From Acidimicrobiia bacterium (GTDB lineage Bacteria; Actinomycetota; Acidimicrobiia; Acidimicrobiales; Aldehydirespiratoraceae), in the NCBI GenBank assembly GCA_022824605.1, contig JAJDZO010000242.1, positions 1-12,514 of the forward strand: a stretch of 12,514 bases of DNA. The letters run 5' to 3'. Shown here in pieces: positions 6,789-12,514 of the stretch; the stretch's first letter is position 1; the number at the start of each line of letters is the position of its first letter. The translations under genes were made by a program, and so were the position numbers. Under the pieces are notes generated by a model. The model saw nothing but the letters and a program-made list of their open reading frames with translations, was not told where the DNA came from and made no database searches.

Positions 6789-8291
6789 ATGAGCGCTGAA
6801 GTACTCATGCCGAAGGTCGGTATGTCGACCAGCGAGATCGTCCTCAACGAATGGCTGGTCTCATCGGGCGACGAGGTCGTGGAGGACCAGGTCATCGCCA
6901 CCGTCGAGAGCGAGAAGACGGTGGTCGAGGTGGAGGCCGTCTGCGACGGGTTCATCGACATCCGGCTCGACGAGGGCGAGGAGGCGAGACCGGGCGAACT
7001 GATCGCCGTGATCGTCGAGAGCGCCGAAGCGGCCAGAGACGCCCGCGGCACTGCGCCCGGATCCTCCGCCGCGGCGGCGCCAGCGCGGGCACCTAGAACC
7101 GTGAGCACCGCCGTCGCCGCGGAGCCGGATGTTGTGTCCGATGACAGGGTGGTGATGCTCGAAGGCGCGCCGCGGGTCGTCGCCACCCCCGCGGCCCAGA
7201 GACTCGCAGAGCAACACGGCATCGATCTGTCGACTGTGGACGCGACCGGCCCGAGGGGGCGCGTCACGAAGGCCGACGTCGAACGCGCGGTAGCAGGCGC
7301 GGTGGCAGGCCCCGCCCCAGGCCCCGACCGGGATCTACAGAGGAACCTCCATCGGGAGATGCTGCGGGCCCGCGCCCTGGACGAAGGGCACATGCGGTTC
7401 ATCAGGCGGGGACGGTGCGAGAGCATGTCCCACCCCGCCACCGGCCAGGAGGCGATCTCGGCAGGCATCACCGCTGCACTCGAGCCCGAAGACATCCTCT
7501 ACCCGACGTTCCGGGGGTTCGGCGACTACTTGGGCCGGGGCACGGACATGAACGCGCTGGTAGCCGAGTTGATGGGACGCCGGACAGGCATCAACCGCGG
7601 CGTCGGCGGCGTGCACCTCGGCGACCGGACCCACAACACCCACGGGGTGTCGGGCTGCCTGGGCGCCAACCTGACCATGGCGGTCGGATCAGCGCAGGCA
7701 ATCAAGATGCGGGGCGAGCTGCGGGCGGTGATGGTCCATGTGGGTGAGGGCGCCTTCAACACCCCGGACTCCCACGCCATGATGAACATGGCCGCCATCT
7801 GGGGCCTCCCGCTGGTGATCATCGTGGCCAACAACCAAGTCGTGGAGTTCAGCTACCACGACGTCCACTTCCCCCCGGACGCCGAGGGCGTCGGGAGCCG
7901 GGCCGGCTACTACCGCATCCCGAACAAGCGCCTCGACGGCAACGACGTGGAGCTCGTGTACCGCGAGACCCGCGACGCCGTCGGGTGGGCACGCGAGGGC
8001 AACGGACCGGTGCTGCTGGAGTTGGTCACCTGCCGCATCGCCGGCCACTACGACGCCGACCCCCTCAGCTACATCGATGACGGCCTGGTCGAGGAGTGGA
8101 GGGCCAGGGACCCCATCAGCCGCTACGAGGCGGCCCTCATCCAGCGGGGAACGATGGACGCCGGCGCGATCGAGACGGCCCGTGAGGCGGCCCGGGCCGA
8201 AGTCGACACCGCATTCAAGCTAGCTCTGGAGGACGAGCCCGCTGACGTCGGCTACCTGTTCGAGAATCTGGCCGAGACCGCGGTGCTGTGA
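6789..8291 (+). CDS. Lipoyl domain-PSBD-E1alpha fusion of a TPP-dependent 2-oxoacid/acetoin dehydrogenase
   Basis: A 500-residue fusion. Residues 1-76 are an E2-type lipoyl domain (MPKVGMSTSE start; lipoyl-lysine candidate Lys43 in ESEKTVVE). Residues 77-128 form an Ala-rich linker. Residues 131-168 are a peripheral subunit-binding domain (TPAAQRLAEQHGIDL, GPRGRVTKADV). Residues about 182-490 are a thiamine-diphosphate E1 alpha subunit with SHPATGQEA, the GEG...NN cofactor motif (319-321 to 348-349, normal spacing) and GHYDADP near the C-terminus, resembling acetoin dehydrogenase alpha subunits. No E2 acyltransferase core is present, although lipoyl and PSBD modules normally belong to E2. GEG instead of GDG also occurs in eukaryotic branched-chain E1alpha. 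ATG 6789 places the lipoyl domain directly at the N-terminus; a GTG at 6753 would overlap the SDR. Its stop overlaps the E1beta start. The substrate is unresolved. Confidence 0.9.
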   Translation: MSAEVLMPKVGMSTSEIVLNEWLVSSGDEVVEDQVIATVESEKTVVEVEAVCDGFIDIRLDEGEEARPGELIAVIVESAEAARDARGTAPGSSAAAAPARAPRTVSTAVAAEPDVVSDDRVVMLEGAPRVVATPAAQRLAEQHGIDLSTVDATGPRGRVTKADVERAVAGAVAGPAPGPDRDLQRNLHREMLRARALDEGHMRFIRRGRCESMSHPATGQEAISAGITAALEPEDILYPTFRGFGDYLGRGTDMNALVAELMGRRTGINRGVGGVHLGDRTHNTHGVSGCLGANLTMAVGSAQAIKMRGELRAVMVHVGEGAFNTPDSHAMMNMAAIWGLPLVIIVANNQVVEFSYHDVHFPPDAEGVGSRAGYYRIPNKRLDGNDVELVYRETRDAVGWAREGNGPVLLELVTCRIAGHYDADPLSYIDDGLVEEWRARDPISRYEAALIQRGTMDAGAIETAREAARAEVDTAFKLALEDEPADVGYLFENLAETAVL

Positions 8292-9271
8292 GCATGGCCC
8301 CGGTGAAGTACATGGACGCTCTCACCGAGGCGCTGCGCGAGGAGATGCAGCGCGACGACCGCGTCTTCCTGCTCGGTGAGGACATCAGGGTCTCCAACCT
8401 CGGCATCACCGCCGGTCTGGTCGAGGAGTTCGGCACCGAGCGGGTCGTCGACACCCCCATTCACGAGAACGCGCTGGTCGGTGTGGCCATGGGTGCGGCG
8501 CTGGAGGGTATGAGGCCCGTGGTCGAGATCATGTTCTCGGACTTCGCGCTGCTGGCCGCCGACCAGATCGTGAACCAGGCGTCCCAGTGGCGCTACATGA
8601 CCCAGGGCCAGTACGAGGTGCCGCTGGTGATCCGCATGCCCACCGGCGGAGGCTTCGCTTACGGCCTGCACCACTCGCAGTGCACCGAGACCCACTTCTT
8701 CCAGACGCCCGGCCTCCCGATCGCCATGCCTTCGACCCCGGCCGACGCCAAGGGCCTGTTGAAGACCGCCATCCGGTCGAACGACCCCGTCCTGTTCCTT
8801 GAGCACATGCTGCTGTGCCTGCAGAACGAGGAATCTGAAGTGCCCGACGGAGACCACCTTGTGCCGTTCGGGGAGGCCTCCGTCCGCCGTGAGGGCAGCG
8901 ACGTCACCGTGGTTGCCTTCGGCGCCATGGTGAACCAAGCCCTGATCGCCGCTGAGACGCTGGCAGAGCAGGGCGTCTCCGTCGAGGTGGTCGACCCCCG
9001 CACCATCGTCCCGCTCGATGCCGAGACGATCTTCACATCGGTGGCCAAGACCAACCGGCTGGTGATCATTGAGGAGAGCCGCACACGCGGCGGCCTAGGG
9101 GCCGAACTGGCGGCCCAAGCCGCAGCCGGCGACAACTTCTTCCTGCTGGACGCCCCCATTGAGCGGGTGGCGGCCCCGAACATTCCCGTGCCGAGCACGT
9201 CGCATTTGGAGCAGGCCTACCTCCCCGACGCGGGCAAGCTGATCGAGGCGATCAACCGCACGCTGGCCTGA
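8288..9271 (+). CDS. E1beta subunit of a TPP-dependent 2-oxoacid/acetoin dehydrogenase
   Basis: A 327-residue transketolase-type beta subunit that completes the TPP site with the alpha subunit. It has the pyrimidine-binding domain with the TPP-activating Glu60 in DTPIHENALVG, the active-site HHSQ at 128-131, and a C-terminal transketolase domain with VDPRTIVPLD and RLVIIEES. Length matches E1beta of pyruvate, branched-chain and acetoin dehydrogenases. A GTG at 8288 overlaps the E1alpha stop (GTGA), a sign of translational coupling and equal subunit production; ATG 8294 is an alternative start two codons later. It is the last gene of the TetR-SDR-E1alpha-E1beta run. No E2 core or E3 follows; the next gene is convergent. 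Family call very secure; the oxoacid or acetoin-like substrate is not determined. Confidence 0.95.
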   Translation: MSMAPVKYMDALTEALREEMQRDDRVFLLGEDIRVSNLGITAGLVEEFGTERVVDTPIHENALVGVAMGAALEGMRPVVEIMFSDFALLAADQIVNQASQWRYMTQGQYEVPLVIRMPTGGGFAYGLHHSQCTETHFFQTPGLPIAMPSTPADAKGLLKTAIRSNDPVLFLEHMLLCLQNEESEVPDGDHLVPFGEASVRREGSDVTVVAFGAMVNQALIAAETLAEQGVSVEVVDPRTIVPLDAETIFTSVAKTNRLVIIEESRTRGGLGAELAAQAAAGDNFFLLDAPIERVAAPNIPVPSTSHLEQAYLPDAGKLIEAINRTLA

Positions 9272-9305
9272 GAACCTGGCACCTCTGGCGACCCAACCCG
9301 GCGGC

Positions 9306-9353
9306 CGGGGAGACCACTTCAGCGCGATCTCCCCGAGCCGATTCGGCCTCGGG
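9306..9353. terminator. Pair of GC-rich hairpins between convergent genes, probable bidirectional terminator
   Basis: CGGGGAGA at 9306-9313 pairs with TCTCCCCG at 9328-9335 (8 bp, 14-nt loop). A second hairpin pairs CCCGAGCCG from 9332 with CGG-CTCGGG ending at 9353, around an ATT loop and with one bulged C. The two share bases at 9332-9335, so they are alternative rather than simultaneous. They lie between the E1beta stop (9271) and the solute-binding protein stop (9360), where transcripts from both strands must end. No T-tract is present. Confidence 0.5.
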
Positions 9354-9359
9354 TCGTGG

Positions 9360-10784
9360 CTAACCCTCGAGCAGGAAGTTCAGTTCGGTGAAGTCGAGCG
9401 GGAAGAACCCGTCGGGCGCGATCAGATCGGTGCCGTCAACCGTCACGATCAGCGGCGCGGTGTTGCAGGCGCCGATCCAGGGAGCCGGTCCGGGGCAGGA
9501 CACCTCCGGGAAACCCAGGATCGTGTCGCTGGTGAAGCCGCCGTCGAACGTGGCGATCACCGACTCGTCGGTGGCATCGGCGCCGCCGGCCGCGATCAGG
9601 ACCTCGCGGGCGATCATCACGTTGCCGAGGGCCCAGCCGCCGAGCCCCGCACCGTGTGCCTCTGCCGAGCCGTAGGTGTCGAAGATGTGGTTGATCACCT
9701 CGACATCGGCCCCGCCGTCGATGGTGGGCGCCGACGAGACCATCGGCGCAACCCAGCCGTCGAGGTCGCCGGTGCTGAGCACGTCGACCTGCATGCACGA
9801 GTCAAGAGTCAGGAAGCGACCGTCGTAGCCAATCGACTTGGCCGCGTTGGCCGCGGCCTGGCACTGGGCTCCATCGGCGAGAACGAACATCCACACGTCG
9901 TTGGACGTGTCGGCCGCTGAGATCGGGCCGGTCAGGTCCGGCTCGAACCCGACCGGGATGTGCTGGTTCATGTCGATGCCGTTGTCGGCCGCGATGGCCT
10001 GGAACGCGGGCACGAACACCTCGACGCTGGGGTCGTCGTACAGGAACAACGTCGCGCTCGTCGCTCCTTGAGCGGCCGAATACACGAACAACACCTGGGA
10101 CAGGCCGGGTATACCGGGCTCGAAGGTGTACACGCCGGGAGTGAGATACTCCGCGAAGTCGTTGCCGAGGGGCATCGATGCCAAGCCGGCTTCAGCCATG
10201 ACCGCACCCGAAGCCCCGGTGTTGCTGCCGATGCCGCCGTTCACCACGATGTGTATGTCGTCGGCGTTGACGAACCGCTGAGCGCAGGCGATATGGCTCT
10301 CGGGTCCGTCGCCCGCGCCACAGATGTCGATCTCCACGGGGTGACCGTCGATGCCGCCGAGCTCGGCGTTGAAGTACGCCACCACGGCCTCGGCCGCGGC
10401 CCGCATCTCCGGGAAGGCGATGAGCTCCTCCTCCTGGGCGATCATGCCGATCTTCACCGGTGGAAGCGAGTCATCAGCAGCCGGGCCGGCGGCGTCATCT
10501 GCCATGTCATCGGCCGCCGCTTCATCAGCCATGTCATCGGCCGCCTCATCATCAGCAGCCGGGCCTGCGGCGTCATCTGCCATGTCATCAGCCGCCATGT
10601 CATCAGCCGCCATGTCATCGGCGTCGTCGGCGGGGGCCTCGGCCGGCTCGGCCGGTGCTGCTTCGACCGGCTCGGCCGCCGGTGCCGGTGCTTCGTCCTC
10701 GTCGTCGCCGCAGGCGGCCCCGACCAGCGCGAACACGAGCACGACCGCCGACAGGCGGAACATGTTCTTCCTCAAGTCCCTCAT
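9360..10784 (-). CDS. ABC transporter solute-binding lipoprotein (branched-chain amino acid/LivK-like type)
   Basis: A 474-residue exported, lipid-anchored binding protein. A short basic N-terminus and hydrophobic segment (LSAVVLVFAL) lead to the lipobox VGAAC, with lipidated Cys25. Residues about 27-105 form an acidic, low-complexity Ala/Asp/Met/Pro linker with DDMAA-type repeats. From about 109 (VKIGMIAQ) a type I periplasmic-binding-fold domain runs to the C-terminus, with features seen in amino-acid/amide-type receptors (VVAYFNAELGGIDG, VVNGGIGSNTG). The ATG at 10784 is preceded on its strand by an AGGAGA ribosome-binding sequence 8 nt away. The open frame continues upstream to 12218, but that part is antisense to the Rieske gene and is not coding. 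No permease or ATPase is nearby, so partners must be elsewhere. The ligand is unknown; context suggests the substrate of this island. Confidence 0.9.
   Translation of the reverse strand: MRDLRKNMFRLSAVVLVFALVGAACGDDEDEAPAPAAEPVEAAPAEPAEAPADDADDMAADDMAADDMADDAAGPAADDEAADDMADEAAADDMADDAAGPAADDSLPPVKIGMIAQEEELIAFPEMRAAAEAVVAYFNAELGGIDGHPVEIDICGAGDGPESHIACAQRFVNADDIHIVVNGGIGSNTGASGAVMAEAGLASMPLGNDFAEYLTPGVYTFEPGIPGLSQVLFVYSAAQGATSATLFLYDDPSVEVFVPAFQAIAADNGIDMNQHIPVGFEPDLTGPISAADTSNDVWMFVLADGAQCQAAANAAKSIGYDGRFLTLDSCMQVDVLSTGDLDGWVAPMVSSAPTIDGGADVEVINHIFDTYGSAEAHGAGLGGWALGNVMIAREVLIAAGGADATDESVIATFDGGFTSDTILGFPEVSCPGPAPWIGACNTAPLIVTVDGTDLIAPDGFFPLDFTELNFLLEG
10471..10623. repeat. In-frame repeat tract: a 41-bp direct repeat plus 15-bp tandem units in the lipoprotein linker
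   Basis: A 41-bp segment at 10471-10511 recurs at 10549-10589 with a single mismatch, 78 bp (26 codons) apart. The second copy runs into 15-bp tandem units starting GCCATGTCATC at 10579, 10594 and 10609; the third differs at its end. Each unit encodes a DDMAA-type pentapeptide on the minus strand. All units are multiples of 3, so gain or loss changes linker length without breaking frame. Confidence 0.85.
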
Positions 10785-10863
10785 TGTCTGGTTCTCCTCG
10801 CCCGCCGGCCGGGCATCCGGCGCCGGGTCCGGCGAGCTGTCGGTTCTCCCGGCAGCCCGTCGC

Positions 10864-10927
10864 TTGACAGTGACGAGCCTCGGGTGGCTAATATGGGTCA
10901 AGACCCACATTAGCACGGACCGGGAGG
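10864..10927 (+). promoter_or_regulatory. Rieske-gene promoter with 26-bp inverted repeat (operator candidate) and ribosome-binding site
   Basis: A perfect -35 box TTGACA lies at 10864-10869. A -10-like element follows, either GCTAAT at 10887-10892 (17-bp spacer) or TAATAT at 10889-10894 (19-bp spacer). Overlapping the -10 and the presumed start of transcription is an inverted repeat at 10888-10913: arms CTAATATGGGTC and GACCCACATTAG, AA spacer, 11 of 12 pairs matching. GGAGG at 10923-10927 precedes the GTG at 10932 by 4 nt. The palindrome also places TAATGT, a possible -10, on the opposite strand for the divergent lipoprotein gene. Repressor identity is unknown. Confidence 0.7.
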
Positions 10928-10931
10928 AAGA

Positions 10932-12200
10932 GTGAGGTCGGAGAGAATCAACGCACTGATCGAGCAGTACCAGCCGGGCTACGGGTTGCCGGCGGGGTTC
11001 TACACCAATCCTGACCTGTTGCCAGCCGACATAGGGCTGCTGGCGCCGCTGTGGTACGTGGCGGGCCACAGCTCGGAGATACCCGAACCCGGCGACACCA
11101 AACTCGTGTCGTTGTTCGGCGAGTCGGTGATCGTCGTCCGCGGCAGCGACCGGGTCGTCCGCGCCTTCTTCAACGTGTGCAGCCACCGGGCCGCCCGCCT
11201 GTGCGGTGAGAGCGCCAAGGGGCTGCGCCAATTCACCTGCCCCTACCACAACTGGAGCTACAGCCTGGAAGGCAAGGTCAAGTCGCGCCGGCTCGAGGTG
11301 ATCTTCGATGAGACGTTCGACCCTGACGCCCACAACCTCCGCCCGTGCCATCTGCGCGTCCTCGGAGGACTGATCTTCCTGTCCGTGTCGGACACCCCTA
11401 CCGACTTCGACGCGGCCTACCAGCCCTTCGCAGACATCTTCCGGTTCTACGGGATGGCCGACGCCAAGGTGATCCGGATCGAGGGCTTCTCGGCCAACGC
11501 CAACTGGAAAACCCTCGTCGAGAACACCATCGACCCGTACCACGTGCCTGTCGTCCACCCCAACTTCACCCGAACCCGCACGCCGGCCTACTGGCAGGCG
11601 GCCGCCTCCACCCGGACCGAGGAGGTGATCGCGGCCGCCACCCAGGCAGAGCAGGAGATGAAGGAGTGGGAGGCCGCCCTGACCCAACTCCCCGATGTGA
11701 CCGGAGTCATCGTCCAGGACGGCGAGCACGACGACCAGTTCCGTTGGCTGGTGCGGGGTCCGCTGGCCCCCGGGTACCAGTCCGAGACGATCGGCGGCAA
11801 GCGAGTGGCTCCGTTGATGGGCCAGTTCACCGAGTCCGACGAGGCGTCGGTGTTCTCCAACCTCAACCCGCTCGACTCGCTGTTCATGTCGGTGGACCAC
11901 GCCAGCATCTTCAGCATCAGACCCCTGGCTCACGACCAGATCTACTGGCAGACGACCTGGCTGGTCGACAAGGACGCCCAGGAGGGGCAGGACTACGACA
12001 CCGACGAGGTGTGCGAGTTCTACGCCGAGGTGAATGCTGAGGACTTCCCGATCTGGGAGCGGACCTACCAGGGGGCAACCTCGCGCGCCTACCGTCCCGG
12101 TCGCCTCGCCCCCCAGGAGAGCTTCATCGGAGAGTTCCAGCGGTGGTACGTCCGTCGCCTTCGCCAACAGGTGGAAGCGCCCGCGACACTGTCGGTGTGA
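10932..12200 (+). CDS. Rieske non-heme iron oxygenase, large (alpha) subunit
   Basis: A 422-residue ring-hydroxylating/N-dealkylating-type oxygenase subunit. The Rieske [2Fe-2S] ligands are Cys83 and His85 (CSHRAA), and Cys103 and His106 (CPYH). The catalytic domain holds NWKTLVENTIDPYHVPVVH at 191-209, with bridging Asp201 and iron ligands His204 and His209. Asp371 in NAEDFPIWE is the likely third ligand. The layout resembles the single-component alpha subunits related to choline, glycine-betaine and carnitine oxygenases as well as aromatic-ring enzymes; which one is not decidable by eye. No beta subunit, ferredoxin or reductase is adjacent. GTG 10932 is supported by GGAGG 4 nt upstream. It is divergent from the solute-binding protein and shares a regulatory region with it; an SDR follows 52 bp downstream, as expected for a dehydrogenase acting on its product. 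Confidence 0.94.
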   Translation: MRSERINALIEQYQPGYGLPAGFYTNPDLLPADIGLLAPLWYVAGHSSEIPEPGDTKLVSLFGESVIVVRGSDRVVRAFFNVCSHRAARLCGESAKGLRQFTCPYHNWSYSLEGKVKSRRLEVIFDETFDPDAHNLRPCHLRVLGGLIFLSVSDTPTDFDAAYQPFADIFRFYGMADAKVIRIEGFSANANWKTLVENTIDPYHVPVVHPNFTRTRTPAYWQAAASTRTEEVIAAATQAEQEMKEWEAALTQLPDVTGVIVQDGEHDDQFRWLVRGPLAPGYQSETIGGKRVAPLMGQFTESDEASVFSNLNPLDSLFMSVDHASIFSIRPLAHDQIYWQTTWLVDKDAQEGQDYDTDEVCEFYAEVNAEDFPIWERTYQGATSRAYRPGRLAPQESFIGEFQRWYVRRLRQQVEAPATLSV

Positions 12201-12252
12201 CCGCGTCGGCGTGTCCACACCGGCGCCGCCATCCGACCCCGAAGGGGGACGA

Positions 12253-12514
12253 GTGACTCAGGTAGAGGGCAAGATCGCGATCGTCACCGGAGCCGGCCAA
12301 GGTCTCGGGGCCGAGTCGGCCAGGACTCTGGCCCGATACGGGGCCCGCGTCCTGCTGTGCGACATCAACGCCGAGACGTGCCGGGCGGTGGCTGCCGAGA
12401 TCGGATCCGCAGCCGCAGCGTTCGCGCTCGACGTGACCGACGAGGACCAGTGGGCCGCGGCCGTCCAGCACTGCCAGGACATGTTCGGCCCGCCCGACAT
12501 CCTGGTCAACAACG
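12253..12514 (+). CDS. SDR-family NAD(P)-dependent dehydrogenase, N-terminal part (runs off the right edge)
   Basis: An open frame of 87 codons continues past the window end. It begins VTQVEGKIAIVTGAGQGLGA, giving the SDR glycine motif TGAGQGLG at 12-19. The second strand ends in Asp37 (LLCDIN), favouring NAD(H). LDVTDED near residue 67 and LVNN at the very end (start of NNAG) follow the family order. The GTG at 12253 has a purine-rich GAAGGGGGA at 12241-12249 just upstream. It lies 52 bp behind the Rieske oxygenase on the same strand, so it probably oxidises that enzyme's product or a later alcohol. The catalytic Tyr and Lys are outside the window. Confidence 0.9.
   Translation, partial: MTQVEGKIAIVTGAGQGLGAESARTLARYGARVLLCDINAETCRAVAAEIGSAAAAFALDVTDEDQWAAAVQHCQDMFGPPDILVNN

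Noticed and set aside
10471..10623. CRISPR-like array in the repeated tract
   Set aside because: The repeats are in frame within a protein-coding linker, are unequal in length, and lack unique spacers of constant size.
10785..12218. Upstream extension of the minus-strand lipoprotein frame to 952 residues
   Set aside because: The extra N-terminal part is antisense to the Rieske oxygenase and has no recognisable domain. The lipoprotein signal with lipobox and ribosome-binding site at 10784 fixes the true start.
12201..12252. Terminator or small RNA between the Rieske oxygenase and the following SDR
   Set aside because: Only a very short GTGT/ACAC pairing is visible, with no stable stem or T-run; the gap fits a within-operon spacer holding a ribosome-binding site.

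Overview
The window is about 12.5 kb of GC-rich DNA, coding almost throughout, with GTG starts, short intergenic gaps and G/C-ending codons. This points to a high-GC actinobacterium. A solute-binding lipoprotein with a long Ala/Asp/Met/Pro linker behind its lipobox, beside many oxidoreductases, resembles Acidimicrobiia-type catabolic islands, but that placement is inference. No rRNA, tRNA, CRISPR array, insertion sequence or phage gene was seen.

Layout. (1) At the left edge is a truncated SDR dehydrogenase on the minus strand (1-240). Only 30 bp separate it from a plus-strand run of four genes: a flavin-containing monooxygenase (271-1719), a cytochrome P450 (1762-2994), a C45/acyl-CoA:6-APA acyltransferase-like Ntn-hydrolase (3083-4216) and an agmatinase/guanidinobutyrase-type ureohydrolase (4227-5183). 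(2) A 185-bp gap carries a strong sigma70-type promoter overlapping a palindrome. It leads directly into a leaderless TetR regulator (5369-5962), followed by an SDR (6013-6783), an unusual lipoyl-PSBD-E1alpha fusion (6789-8291) and an E1beta subunit (8288-9271). (3) Two hairpins separate E1beta from a convergent minus-strand ABC solute-binding lipoprotein (9360-10784). (4) A 147-bp divergent region with a near-perfect 26-bp inverted repeat leads to a Rieske non-heme iron oxygenase (10932-12200) and the start of another SDR (12253 to the window edge).

How it may work together. The content reads as a catabolic island. An ABC-type binding protein captures a solute. Three oxygenases of different chemistry (flavin, heme, Rieske) and three SDRs oxidise it. 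A C45 hydrolase/acyltransferase and a ureohydrolase act on C-N bonds. A TPP-dependent 2-oxoacid- or acetoin-type dehydrogenase takes a carbonyl product. The pairing of an amide-type Ntn-hydrolase with a guanidine-hydrolysing family hints at an N-acylated or guanidino substrate, but the sequence does not identify it. No ferredoxin, ferredoxin reductase, E2 acyltransferase core, E3 or ABC permease/ATPase lies in the window.

Most worth a second look: the lipoyl-PSBD-E1alpha fusion without an E2 catalytic core; the 26-bp operator-like palindrome before the Rieske gene; the leaderless TetR promoter/operator; the back-to-back leaderless promoters at 241-270; and a P450 that appears to lack the J-helix region.
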